Origin: AP-15 sp963833745
Lineage (GTDB): Bacteria > Pseudomonadota > Alphaproteobacteria > ATCC43930 > CGMCC-115725
Assembly: GCA_963833745.1 (NCBI GenBank)
Contig: CAWHZD010000007.1
Coordinates: 620,001 to 684,000 of the forward strand
DNA length: 64,000 nt
Direction of reading: 5' to 3'
Translations under genes and position numbers: made by a program
Part shown: positions 45,541-54,281 of the stretch, in pieces
Layout: the number at the start of each line of letters is the position of its first letter
Numbering within the stretch: the first letter of the stretch is position 1
The notes under the pieces: generated by a model
Told to the model about the DNA's origin: nothing
Databases searched by the model: none
What the model saw: only the letters and a program-made list of their open reading frames with translations

Positions 45541-45879
45541 CTAACCCCGGATTTGCAACGTTCCCGGGTCGAAACGGACAACCGCCATGCCGCCGCTCGG
45601 CAGCTGCACGACCGCGACGCCTTGCCCCCAGTCCAGCGCCACGATTTGGCTCGCGACATGCTTGATCTTGATGTTGTTCAGCAGCATCACCTGCAGGACT
45701 TCGGTCACCGAGTTGCCGCCGACGGCTCTCGCTTGAACCTGGGCGCGCGTCTGCGGGCTGAGACCAGCGAGCTCCGCCTGTTCCAGCGGGGTCGCCGCCT
45801 GGGCGCACAAAATCGGCGCTCCGATTAGCGCGATGGCCGTGCAGGCCGCCAACGCCGCGTTTCTGCAATGCCTTGTCAT
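45541..45879 (-). CDS. Small exported protein, intact paralogue of the IS-interrupted gene
   Basis: A 112-residue protein with a signal peptide (MTRHCRNAALAACTAIALIG, cleavage after AQA). The mature part has AELAGLSPQTRAQVQARAVG, then GNSVTEVLQVMLLNNIKIKH and GVAVVQLPSGGMAVVRFDPG. AAGGAGAT lies before the ATG at 45877-45879. It is the intact relative of the gene at 35998-37483; the mature parts are about 80 percent identical by eye and their upstream bases are also alike. The function is not known. The next gene upstream is an AraC regulator on the same strand. Confidence 0.75.
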   Translation of the reverse strand: MTRHCRNAALAACTAIALIGAPILCAQAATPLEQAELAGLSPQTRAQVQARAVGGNSVTEVLQVMLLNNIKIKHVASQIVALDWGQGVAVVQLPSGGMAVVRFDPGTLQIRG

Positions 45880-46083
45880 GATGGGATCTCCTTTGAACGA
45901 TGCTCCACGCCTGCAGCCATCCGAGGGGCCGCAGTCGTCAACGTGCTTGGACATCGGGAGCAGTGTAGCGGGATTGCCGGCGCGACGGATCAGCTTGGAA
46001 TCCCAGCACAGGACGCGGCGTCCCAATTTATGGCGCCCTTTGCAGTTAATTCCCGGTTCACCCGCCGGAACGCCGACCGGCCC

Positions 46084-47103
46084 TTAAAATCCGCGAAGGA
46101 GCTCGCCAAATTCGCCGGCTTCGACCTCTTCGCGGCCTTTCGGCATCACGGACGGCGCGAGCCCGGCGCGGGCCGCCGACCGCACCTCGCCGGGGCTACA
46201 GCCGAACTCTCGTTTGAAGGCGCGGCTGAAACTCGACGCATCTGCAAAGCATAGATCCTCGGCAATTGCGGCGATCGGCTGGGTGGTCGCGGCATCCGTC
46301 AGTACCGCATGCGCCTCCAACAACCGGTGGGTCTGAATATAACGGGCCACACCGCCCTCGGTCTCGAGCAGCCGGTAGAGATTGGATCGAGACATCCCGA
46401 CAAGCCGGCAAAGGATTGCCGGTCCGAAAGTCGGCGTCCGCAGGTGCCGGCGCACGACTTGCCGCGCCCGTTCCATGCGGCCGAGGTCGATCTGCCGCCG
46501 GGCGACCGCGACCCGCTCGGCCGTGGGGGCGACCGCAGCGGCGACCATCGCGCGAACAGCGCTCGTGAGCCGGGGAAAATCGGCCGCCGCCAGGTCCGGC
46601 AGGCGGCGCTCCAACGCGGTCATGTAGTCGCCGAGCAGATGTCCGAGCGGCGTGTCCAACGCTGAACCGCAAGCAGCGTCGAGCAACGGCGCGATATCCC
46701 GAAACGCATCGCGCGGCATGAAGAATTGAACCCGGTCGGCATGGGTCCGCTCATGCAGGAATTCCTGTCCTAACGACCACAGGAAGGGCACTCGCGAAGG
46801 GACTTCGAGATCGCTCCCCGCCGTCCTGGCGAAGTGCGCCCCCCTGTGGCAATAGCTGAGAACCCAATGGTCGACGGGATCGCGCCTGAGGTTGCTCTTC
46901 GCTCTCGCGACATAAACGGGCAGCGCGGAGGTGGTTCGGCTCACCGCCAAGCCACCCAGCTTCCAAAGCTCGATCTCGGCGGGAAACCCGTCGCCGGTCG
47001 GGTGTTTCGGTATGACGTCGAGAACAGGCTGATACCACTCCCGCCAGGCTTCGAGCTGATCGCGCGGGCGCAGCGCCCGCGTCGCAAAACTGTCGGGTGT
47101 CAT
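46084..47103 (-). CDS. AraC-family transcriptional regulator
   Basis: A 339-residue regulator. The N-terminal two thirds match the AraC-binding-like domain (PF14525 type; VDHWVLSYCHRGAHF). The C-terminal domain (about residues 235-325) contains two helix-turn-helix units: CRLVGMSRSNLYRLLETEGG and IAAIAEDLCFADASSFSRAF followed by KREFGCSPGEVR, the AraC signature. It would bind DNA near a target promoter in response to an unidentified ligand. The downstream small exported protein is the only gene in the same direction nearby, and it may be the target. Confidence 0.88.
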   Translation of the reverse strand: MTPDSFATRALRPRDQLEAWREWYQPVLDVIPKHPTGDGFPAEIELWKLGGLAVSRTTSALPVYVARAKSNLRRDPVDHWVLSYCHRGAHFARTAGSDLEVPSRVPFLWSLGQEFLHERTHADRVQFFMPRDAFRDIAPLLDAACGSALDTPLGHLLGDYMTALERRLPDLAAADFPRLTSAVRAMVAAAVAPTAERVAVARRQIDLGRMERARQVVRRHLRTPTFGPAILCRLVGMSRSNLYRLLETEGGVARYIQTHRLLEAHAVLTDAATTQPIAAIAEDLCFADASSFSRAFKREFGCSPGEVRSAARAGLAPSVMPKGREEVEAGEFGELLRGF

Positions 47104-47607
47104 CCGCTACGCTTCCTCTAAAAGCTTCGCAGCTCTTTCAATCGCGCGAGGGCGGTCTTTTGTTGCGATGAGATGCGTCAGCCCCCACCGGCAGGCTCCG
47201 GTTGCACGACAACATAATGCTACAAGCAGCCGCCGGGTGCAAATTTAGCCGAGGAGCTTGTGTTAAACCCATCGGAACTACATTGGACAATCAAATTGTA
47301 AACCATTTGATCCTCGCGGTCACGACGTCGTGAATGGCGGACCGATCGCTTCCGCGCACCTCGGCGACTGCGATACGGCAAATTCCGGCTACCGCGGATG
47401 TCGATTGGGACGGCGAGCCTATTCTTGGGATCGGCAGCCCAAGACAACCGTGTTCGATGCCGCTAGGCTATATGCCGAGGACATTGGCTCGACGTGAGCC
47501 GGACAGATGCATTCGGGTCGCCCTTCGACGGGCATTGGTTTTACCGCGGCCTCGACCAAAAGTGCGGCAAAACCGTTGAGGCGCGCAAGCCAGGAGAGGA
47601 AATCGCG
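47104..47607. other. Intergenic region upstream of the AraC regulator and phasin-like gene
   Basis: About 500 bases between divergent genes. No gene with a ribosome-binding site is seen; the longer frame leading into the phasin-like gene (from 47494) lacks one. No conspicuous repeat or hairpin was recognised. It should contain the promoters of both flanking genes. Confidence 0.4.
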
Positions 47608-48021
47608 ATGACACAATTATCCGGGATACCAGACGTCAGGGCGGGGACCGAATTATTGATGACAGCATGGCGACGCACTTGGGGGAACCGAGGCATTGAA
47701 GCCCTATTGCGTACCGAGGCGGCGCTTCTTGCAGGCATGGAGACGCTCACCGTCGACTGGCTGCGGCGAAGGCGCGAATCCCTAGAAGATGTCGAGCGCC
47801 TCGTGACACGGACGCGGGAAGGAACTGGGCCTGCGGAGCTATTCTCTGCGCAGCAGGAATGGATGACCGCAGAGCTTCGGCGTGTCTCTGCGGATATGCA
47901 GAGCTTTACCAGCCTGGTACACGAGTTCGCGACGCATCAAATGGCGATGACGGCGCAGAGCGTCGTACCGGGATCAGTCGTCGAAGAAGATAAAACCGGA
48001 AGAACCGGGGCCAAGAAGTAG
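47608..48021 (+). CDS. Phasin-like helical protein
   Basis: A 137-residue, all-helical acidic/basic protein: GTELLMTAWRRTWGNRGIEA, WLRRRRESLEDVERLVTRT, then VHEFATHQMAMTAQ. Length, amphipathic helices and the -LL--W- pattern resemble polyhydroxyalkanoate granule-associated phasins, though no exact motif clinches it. AGGAGAGGAAAT lies before the ATG at 47608. It lies 70 bases before a patatin gene and a GntP permease, both plausible in polyhydroxybutyrate breakdown. This context, rather than sequence, supports the phasin idea. Confidence 0.5.
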   Translation: MTQLSGIPDVRAGTELLMTAWRRTWGNRGIEALLRTEAALLAGMETLTVDWLRRRRESLEDVERLVTRTREGTGPAELFSAQQEWMTAELRRVSADMQSFTSLVHEFATHQMAMTAQSVVPGSVVEEDKTGRTGAKK

Positions 48022-48091
48022 ACCGGAGGTTGGCGGCCATAAGCATAGCACGAAGACGATCGCTAGACATCGCCAGAACCAGGAGATTTGG

Positions 48092-49183
48092 ATGAATAGG
48101 CAGGCGAGGAAAACGATCAAACTTGCTTTGCAGGGCGGCGGCTCGCACGGCGCGTTCACCTGGGGGGTCCTCGACCAGCTTCTTGACGACGAGCGGCTTC
48201 GCATCGAGGCAATCAGCGGCACCAGCGCCGGCGCGATGAACGCGGTGGCGCTTGCCGACGGTATGGCGCGCGGCGGTCCCGCCGAGGCGCGGAAATGCCT
48301 GGAGAGATTCTGGTCGGCTACCAGTGCTGCGGCTCAATACAGCCCGATCCGGCGATCCATCATCGACACGTTCATGGGGAATTGGAGCCTGGACACCTCG
48401 CCGCCATACATTTTGATGGACCACCTTTCACGGATATTTTCGCCCTACGATACCAATCCGATGAATTTCAATCCTTTGCGCGACGTCGTCGGCAAGTGCG
48501 TCGATTTCGACGCGGTCAACGAACCGGGAGGATTAAAGGTTTTTCTGGCCGCAACCAACGTCCGTACCGGCAAGCCGAAGATTTTCCGGCAACCCGGGAT
48601 CGGGCTCGACAGCGTCATGGCGTCGGCGTGTCTGCCCTTTATGTTCAAAGCCGTCGAAATCGATGGGGAGGCTTATTGGGATGGGGGTTACATGGGCAAT
48701 CCGGCCCTCTTCCCGCTCGTCGACGAATGCGATGCCGGCGACATCGTCGTGGTCCAGATCAACCCGTTCTACCGCCCGGATGTCCCGCGATCGGCACGAG
48801 ACATCCAGAATCGTCTGAACGAGATCACATTCAACACCAGCCTGCTCAAAGAGCTGCGCTCGCTCGCCTTTCTCTGGGAAATCATCCACTACGAGAACCT
48901 CGAGCGCGAGCGCTTCCGCGACGTCCACGTCCATGCGATCCACGACGAGAAGACGATGCTCGGGCTCGGCGTTTCCAGCAAGCTCAATGCCGAATGGGTC
49001 TTTCTCACCCATCTGCGGGACTGCGGTAGAAAGGCGGCGCAGGACTGGTTGTCGCAGCATTATGACGATCTCGGGGTCCGCAATACCCTCGACCTGTCCT
49101 GGATTTATGACGAGAGCCTCAAGCCGGCGCATCTGCCGGAGGGGGCCGCGCGCGGAGCTGCCATCAAGGAAGCCGCTGGATAA
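48092..49183 (+). CDS. Patatin-like phospholipase/lipase
   Basis: A 363-residue patatin-family serine hydrolase. The oxyanion loop GGGSHG is at 15-20, the nucleophile motif GTSAG at 43-47 (Ser45), and the catalytic Asp in WDGGYMGN around residue 200. The dyad is complete. It cleaves ester bonds of lipids (or polyesters) in the cytoplasm or periphery of membranes. There is no signal peptide. Neighbours are a phasin-like protein upstream and a 3-hydroxybutyrate-type GntP permease downstream on the same strand, which suggests a role in storage polyester or lipid turnover (inference). Confidence 0.9.
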   Translation: MNRQARKTIKLALQGGGSHGAFTWGVLDQLLDDERLRIEAISGTSAGAMNAVALADGMARGGPAEARKCLERFWSATSAAAQYSPIRRSIIDTFMGNWSLDTSPPYILMDHLSRIFSPYDTNPMNFNPLRDVVGKCVDFDAVNEPGGLKVFLAATNVRTGKPKIFRQPGIGLDSVMASACLPFMFKAVEIDGEAYWDGGYMGNPALFPLVDECDAGDIVVVQINPFYRPDVPRSARDIQNRLNEITFNTSLLKELRSLAFLWEIIHYENLERERFRDVHVHAIHDEKTMLGLGVSSKLNAEWVFLTHLRDCGRKAAQDWLSQHYDDLGVRNTLDLSWIYDESLKPAHLPEGAARGAAIKEAAG

Positions 49184-49227
49184 CCCGTTTACCCGGAGCG
49201 ATGTGCTGCTGAAGAACGGGTGACGCG

Positions 49228-50688
49228 GTGGGACTTGGTCTTTTTGGCATCCTGCTCGGCCTCGTGCTGCTTGTCTGGCTGGCGTATCGGGGCTGGAGCA
49301 TCTTGTTGCTGGCCCCCGGGGCGGCGCTGATCGCCGCCGCTTTCGCGGGAGGACCGACGCTCCCCTACTGGACGCAAACCTTCATGGACAACGCGTCGCG
49401 CTTTATCGCGCAATTTTTCCCGTTGTTCTTGCTTGGGGCCCTGTTTGGCAAGCTGATGGAGGACAGTGGCTCGGTCGCCGCGATCGCCAGTTTCATGACC
49501 CAGAAGCTGGGGCCGCAGCGCGCAGTCCTCACCGTCGTGCTTGCCGGCACGCTGGTCACTTACGGCGGCGTCAGCCTGTTTGTCGCGTTTTTCGTGCTGG
49601 TGCCGATGGCGCAGGCCGTGTTCCGCACCGCCGAGATTCCCAATCGGTTGATTCCCGCCGCGGTTGCTTTAGGCACCTCGACGTTCACGATGTCGGCATT
49701 GCCCGGAACGCCGGCCATCCAAAATGCGATCCCGATGCCGTTCTTTGGCACGACGCCGCTGGCGGCACCCGGTCTCGGCATCATTGCTTCCGCGATCATG
49801 CTCGCCTTTGGCTTATGGTGGCTCGGGCGCGCCGCCGCCGCAGCCCGCCGCAAGGGCGAAGGATTTGGCGTAACCTTCTCGATGCCAGTCGCTGCGGCCG
49901 TCGAAGACGAAACCGTACGCCAGCGCGCCACCACTTCGCACGCGTTCGATCCCCCCGAGGTCGATCGTGGCCGGCCGGCCCGGGAGGCGCCGCCGATTGC
50001 CTTGGCGGCGCTCCCGCTTCTCGTGGTGGTCAGCGTCAACGTCCTGATGACACTGGTCGTCCTGCCGAGACTCGACGTGTCGTTCCTCGCCAAGGAGCAG
50101 TTTGGCGCGACCTCGCTCGCCGCCGTCGGCGGCGTGTGGTCGGTGGTGAGTGCTCTGATGACTGCGATTGTCGTCGTCATAGCGATAAATTGGCGGCGCC
50201 TGCCCGGGGTGCGCGAGACCATGGATTCCGGCGCCAATGCGTCGGTTCTGCCGATTTTGAGCGTCGCCAGCCTCGTCGGCTTTGGCGCGGTGGTCGCAGC
50301 GGTGCCGGCGTTCGCCGTCGTGCGCGAGTGGGTGCTGTCGATCGGCGGGGGTCCTCTCGTCTCGCTGGCCGTGGCAACCAACTTGCTATCGGCGCTGACC
50401 GGCTCCGCCTCGGGCGGATTGACGATTGCGCTCGACGCGCTCGGGGCGACTTACATGCGCCTCGCCAGCGAACATGGCATCGATCCGGCGCTGTTGCATC
50501 GCATCGCCGTAATGAGCGCCGGAACGCTCGACAGCCTGCCGCAGAATGGCGCCGTCGTCACCTTGCTCGCGGTCTGCGGATCGACCCACCGCGAGAGCTA
50601 TTTCGACATTGTCATGGCGGCGATTGTCGGGCCGATCATCGCGCTTGTTGTCGTGATCGCGCTGGGTTCCGCGCTCGGCTCATTTTGA
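49228..50688 (+). CDS. GntP-family permease
   Basis: A 486-residue inner-membrane permease with around 12 hydrophobic helices. FFPLFLLGALFGKLMEDSGS, VTYGGVSLFVAFFVLVPMAQ and GTSTFTMSALPGTPAIQNAI match GntP proteins, which import gluconate and other sugar acids or D-3-hydroxybutyrate. The GTG start at 49228 is 44 bases after the patatin stop. Given the phasin-like and patatin neighbours, 3-hydroxybutyrate is an attractive substrate, but it is not shown. Confidence 0.85.
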   Translation: MGLGLFGILLGLVLLVWLAYRGWSILLLAPGAALIAAAFAGGPTLPYWTQTFMDNASRFIAQFFPLFLLGALFGKLMEDSGSVAAIASFMTQKLGPQRAVLTVVLAGTLVTYGGVSLFVAFFVLVPMAQAVFRTAEIPNRLIPAAVALGTSTFTMSALPGTPAIQNAIPMPFFGTTPLAAPGLGIIASAIMLAFGLWWLGRAAAAARRKGEGFGVTFSMPVAAAVEDETVRQRATTSHAFDPPEVDRGRPAREAPPIALAALPLLVVVSVNVLMTLVVLPRLDVSFLAKEQFGATSLAAVGGVWSVVSALMTAIVVVIAINWRRLPGVRETMDSGANASVLPILSVASLVGFGAVVAAVPAFAVVREWVLSIGGGPLVSLAVATNLLSALTGSASGGLTIALDALGATYMRLASEHGIDPALLHRIAVMSAGTLDSLPQNGAVVTLLAVCGSTHRESYFDIVMAAIVGPIIALVVVIALGSALGSF

Positions 50689-50756
50689 GTTCCTTGCTCT
50701 GACGATCGGCTGCGCGCCGGTTGCCTTCGCCGCTCAACTAACGGAAAGGGAGAAAT

Positions 50757-51146
50757 ATGACGCTCAAGGGGTGGATAGCGGTTGCGACTTTGGCATTGCT
50801 CGCACCGGGCGCCGCACACGCTGCGACGGAAGCAAATTTCGACGCCAAAACGACCGGCGACCTGGTTGAGCTGTGCAGCGCGACGCCCGATAACGGGGTC
50901 GGAACCGCGGCCCTCAACTTTTGTGAGGGCTATATCCAGGGCGCGGTTACGGTAGAGATGCTGAACCTGGCCGCGGTTCGCGGACCAAAGTTGTTTTGCC
51001 TGCCCAATCCGCCACCAACCCGCTCGCAGGCGATGAGCGACTTCGTCAGTTGGGCACGGGCCGCGCCCGACCGCATGACCCAGTCCGCCACCGATGGGTT
51101 GTTTCGCTTTATGAGCGAACACTATCCGTGCCCGTCATCGCATTGA
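50757..51146 (+). CDS. Rap1a/Tai-like exported protein
   Basis: A 129-residue protein with a signal peptide (WIAVATLALLAPGAAHAA) and a mature domain with four cysteines: VELCSATP, LNFCEGYIQGA, KLFCLPN and HYPCPS. That cysteine pattern and the CEGYIQG block match the Rap1a/Tai immunity-protein family, which neutralise peptidoglycan amidases of type VI secretion. No T6SS effector is next to it, so an immunity role here is unproven; stand-alone homologues are common in alphaproteobacteria. GGAAAGGGAG precedes the ATG. The glycine-zipper gene follows after 22 bases. Confidence 0.75.
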   Translation: MTLKGWIAVATLALLAPGAAHAATEANFDAKTTGDLVELCSATPDNGVGTAALNFCEGYIQGAVTVEMLNLAAVRGPKLFCLPNPPPTRSQAMSDFVSWARAAPDRMTQSATDGLFRFMSEHYPCPSSH

Positions 51147-51168
51147 TCGAACTCATCCGGGGAATATC

Positions 51169-51435
51169 ATGAAAAAGTATTTGGTCCTCGCGGCTCTTGC
51201 TTTGCCGGTGATCGCCTGCGCCGACATGAACCCAACTCAGCAGCGGGCTTTGACCGGGACGGCCATCGGCGCCGGCGGCGGCGCGATAATTGGTGCGATC
51301 GGCGGCAATGCCGCGCTCGGTGCCGGGATCGGCGCGGGCGCCGGCCTGCTCGGCGGATTGCTCGTCGATCAGTCCCGGCGCTCTCAGGACCGGGCGTTCC
51401 ACGAGGGATATGCCGCCGGCCGCCGACGCAGCTAG
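51169..51435 (+). CDS. Glycine-zipper lipoprotein-like protein
   Basis: An 88-residue protein. The N-terminal signal MKKYLVLAALALPVIACAD has a likely lipidation Cys at residue 17, and a glycine-rich segment GTAIGAGGGAIIGAIGGNAA then GAGIGAGAGLLGG forms a glycine zipper that spans or packs in a membrane. It resembles the YMGG/OmpA-like glycine-zipper small outer-membrane lipoproteins. Likely co-transcribed with the Rap1a/Tai-like gene 22 bases upstream. Confidence 0.75.
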   Translation: MKKYLVLAALALPVIACADMNPTQQRALTGTAIGAGGGAIIGAIGGNAALGAGIGAGAGLLGGLLVDQSRRSQDRAFHEGYAAGRRRS

Positions 51436-51870
51436 CCGAACCAGCCGACAGCCGGCGGGGGCCGTCAGACGCGCCCCGCTAGCAGCTGCACCAATCTTGG
51501 ATTGAGATCATCGAGGTCGGGCTTCGGATTGTAGATCTAAGCGCTCATCTGTCGAATGCCGGCTAATAACCCAAAGGGAGATCCCCCCGGCTGTGCCGGG
51601 GTGCCGGTAGAAGGACCGGCGCTTCACTTACGAACCTGTCGTTCGTCCAGCGCACCAGCGAGAAGACCAGGCGCTGACCGAGCGTGATGCTCACTGCCAG
51701 CAATGCCCGGGTCCAATGAGGCTCTACGCCAGAGCGCCGCCGTCGAGCGTGCGTGAAGGGCGATCCTGACCCGGCGATGAAGTTTGAGTGTCTTCAACTA
51801 GCTGTATAGGGTACCCAAGTCGGCAATGAACGCAACTTTTCGTCGTTCGTCAAACAAGGGAGGACACGTC
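51436..51870. other. Intergenic region before the carboxylesterase
   Basis: About 435 bases without a supported gene. A GC-rich hairpin CCCCGGCTGTGCCGGGG lies at about 51585-51601, and an ACCGGC palindromic word follows. It could end the glycine-zipper transcript; no U-run follows. Confidence 0.35.
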
Positions 51871-53538
51871 TTGACTATCAGAAAATTGGCATTGGTCGCG
51901 ATACCGGCAGTGCTTGCCGCCATGGGGACATCGTCAATTGGAGTTGCCGGGCAAATCCCCGGCCCCGCCGGCGGCGGCCCCGTCGTGGTTACGAAGGACG
52001 GTCCGGTTCGCGGCCTGTCCGCGAACGGCGTCAACGCCTATCTGGGCATCCCCTATGCGGCGCCCCCGGTTGGCGACTTGCGTTGGCGTCCGCCGGCGCG
52101 GCCCGCCCGCCACGGCCTTATCGATGCCACTCAATTCGCGAACACGTGTCCGCAGGTGACCGAACTCGGTGCATTTGCAGGGCCGTCAAGCACTACTGAG
52201 GACTGCCTCTATCTCAATGTCTTCACGACAGGGACAGGCGGTCGGCCGAAGCCCGTCCTGGTTTGGATACATGGCGGCGGAAACGTCGACGGGGAAACCA
52301 ACGACTATGATGGGAGCAAACTCGCCACAGGCGGCCCCCTCGGTGCCCCCATCGTGGTCATAACGATCAACTACCGCATGGGCCTGTTTGGCTTCCTGTC
52401 GGAATCCCATTTGAATGCGGAAGGGCATCCCTTCGCCAACTACGGCATTTTGGATCAGCAGGCCGCGCTTCGCTGGGTTCGCGCCAACGCCTCAGCCTTC
52501 GGCGGCGATCCCCACAACGTCACGCTCGGCGGCCAATCGGCAGGCGCGATAAACACTGCGGCGAACCTGATATCGCCGGCCGCCGCGGGACTGTTTCAAC
52601 GGGCGATCTTCCAAAGCAGCCCGATACCAAATGCTTACTTCCTGCCAGAGGCGGCCGCGTTGACCCTTGGGAATAACTTCGCGGCCGCAGCCGGCTGTTC
52701 CGATGCCGCGTGTCTGCGCGCGTTGTCGACCGAGCGTATTCTTCAGCTGCAGGGAACAGCCAATGCAAACGGTCCCTTTGTATTTGGTGGCGCGATTGTG
52801 GATGGAACCACCGTTCCGGTCCTCCCGGAAACCGCATGGACAACAGGCGCGTACCAGCACATGCCCATGCTGGGGGGGACAACCAAGGACGATGGGGGCG
52901 GCAATTTCGGGTTGGGCATTGCTGAGTATTTCTCCGGTCCGCCACAGGTTGCGGTGACGGTCGATCAATATAACGCCAACAGCTCGGCGGTAAAGCAGCA
53001 GTATCCCCTCGCGACTTTTGACAATGATCCGCAACTGGCTCAGAACAGGATCGGTGCAGATCCATTCAAATGCGATGGTCGCCGAGTCCTCACTGAGCTG
53101 GCCACCACAAACAGCGGCTTCCCGGTCTTCGGTTACGATTTCACGTACCAGAATGCGCCGTATTACTTCCCGCAGATGCCCAATGCCGCGGCGCCGGCAG
53201 GGCATTTCCAGCCTCTCGCCGCACATACGAGCGACATTCAGTTCGTGTTTCAGAACTACCACGGCGGAAATCTCGGCGTGAACCTGGACCAGACCAGCGG
53301 TCAGCCACGGGAGCTGCAGGGCGCAGAGATTACCCTCTCTAATCAGATCGTGGGAGCGTGGACAAGGTTTGCGAAGACCGGCAACCCGAACGGACCGGGA
53401 CTTCTCACGTGGCAGGCGTTCACGCCGGGCAATGGGCCGTTCCTCCAGCAGGATACCCCAAACTCGGTCGAAACCGACGCGCAATACGACACCAATTACA
53501 AGTGCGACTTCTGGGCGAGCCAGGAGGCCAGCCAATAG
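51871..53538 (+). CDS. Secreted type B carboxylesterase
   Basis: About 555 residues. The likely start is TTG at 51871, because GGGAGGA is 6 bases upstream and it gives a clean signal peptide (TIRKLALVAIPAVLAAMG). The alpha/beta-hydrolase carries EDCLYLNVF, WIHGGGN (oxyanion), nucleophile motif GGQSAGA, an acidic residue in GTTKDDGG and His in AAHTSDIQFVF, the para-nitrobenzyl esterase/cholinesterase family layout. It hydrolyses carboxyl esters in the periplasm or outside. The C-terminal WTRFAKTGNPNGPG is also typical. It stands alone. Confidence 0.9.
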   Translation: MTIRKLALVAIPAVLAAMGTSSIGVAGQIPGPAGGGPVVVTKDGPVRGLSANGVNAYLGIPYAAPPVGDLRWRPPARPARHGLIDATQFANTCPQVTELGAFAGPSSTTEDCLYLNVFTTGTGGRPKPVLVWIHGGGNVDGETNDYDGSKLATGGPLGAPIVVITINYRMGLFGFLSESHLNAEGHPFANYGILDQQAALRWVRANASAFGGDPHNVTLGGQSAGAINTAANLISPAAAGLFQRAIFQSSPIPNAYFLPEAAALTLGNNFAAAAGCSDAACLRALSTERILQLQGTANANGPFVFGGAIVDGTTVPVLPETAWTTGAYQHMPMLGGTTKDDGGGNFGLGIAEYFSGPPQVAVTVDQYNANSSAVKQQYPLATFDNDPQLAQNRIGADPFKCDGRRVLTELATTNSGFPVFGYDFTYQNAPYYFPQMPNAAAPAGHFQPLAAHTSDIQFVFQNYHGGNLGVNLDQTSGQPRELQGAEITLSNQIVGAWTRFAKTGNPNGPGLLTWQAFTPGNGPFLQQDTPNSVETDAQYDTNYKCDFWASQEASQ

Positions 53539-53850
53539 ATGAAGCGCCAACGGGCCTCCTCGGTGAACGTCAATGCATTGCAAGTCGACGGAGGCCCGGG
53601 AAACGCGCGTCATGCCGACCGCCGCACAAGCTGGCGCAGAAGGAGCTTCTGGAAAAAGAAGGATCCTGTTTGCTGCTCGCGCACCGTTGTAGAGCATGCG
53701 GCAGGTATTCGATGGCGAACCGGGGGACGGGAGATTGAGATCTGACCAATCGTGACCCAGCGTCCAAGGCCGCCTCAAGGATGTATCCCGCGGGCCACGG
53801 CAGGCGCATCGCCCTGTTGTGGAGTCTCGCGCCGCCGTCATGTGCTGCGA
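53539..53850. other. Intergenic region, no gene supported
   Basis: About 310 bases. A frame starts at 53539 directly after the esterase stop but has no ribosome-binding site and no recognisable features; it is not accepted. An ACGGAGGCCC-like palindromic GGCCTCC/GGAGGCC pair (about 53553 and 53590) could form a hairpin. Confidence 0.35.
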
Positions 53851-54231
53851 CTACTGCATCACCCGGGCGCGCAGGCGGGTGTATTCCTCATTGGAAAGAG
53901 TGCCGGCATTCTTTAGCCGTTCGAGCTTCTCGATCTCGTCGGCCGCGCTGAACCCGACGACCTGGCGCAGCTCGTCGCGGGCTTGCTGGGCGCGCTGGGC
54001 GTTGCGCTCGGCCATCCCCCGACTTTGCGAGATCAGGTAGATGAACACGCCCAAATAGGGGAACACGATCAGCGCGATCACCCAAATCGCTTTGCCCACA
54101 CCAGAAATGTCATGACGACGCAACAGGTCACTAATCACCGTGATCAGTAACCAGAACCACAGCACAAATACAAATACTGAGAATACGTCGAGTATAAAGT
54201 TGCCAAAGCTGAAACTGCCGGCTGTTAACAT
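53851..54231 (-). CDS. PLDc_N/SHOCT small membrane protein, paralogue 2
   Basis: A 126-residue paralogue of the protein at 43228: same length, the same two helices (FVFVLWFWLLITVISDLLRR and WVIALIVFPYLGVFIYLI) and the same SHOCT end (LERLKNAGTLSNEEYTRL). Roughly 75-80 percent identical by eye. AAGGGAG lies ahead of the ATG at 54229-54231. The presence of two copies 10 kb apart suggests an old duplication. Confidence 0.82.
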   Translation of the reverse strand: MLTAGSFSFGNFILDVFSVFVFVLWFWLLITVISDLLRRHDISGVGKAIWVIALIVFPYLGVFIYLISQSRGMAERNAQRAQQARDELRQVVGFSAADEIEKLERLKNAGTLSNEEYTRLRARVMQ

Positions 54232-54281
54232 CTAGACACTCCCTTTGTATTTGCTTGAATTGGAGCTGAAGACATGGGTAT

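Noticed and set aside
50757..51146. Immunity gene of a type VI secretion locus
   Set aside because: The Rap1a/Tai fold is visible, but no amidase effector or secretion gene is nearby, so only the family is claimed.
53539..53745. 68-codon frame directly after the carboxylesterase
   Set aside because: No ribosome-binding site, no recognisable feature, and atypical low-complexity basic sequence.
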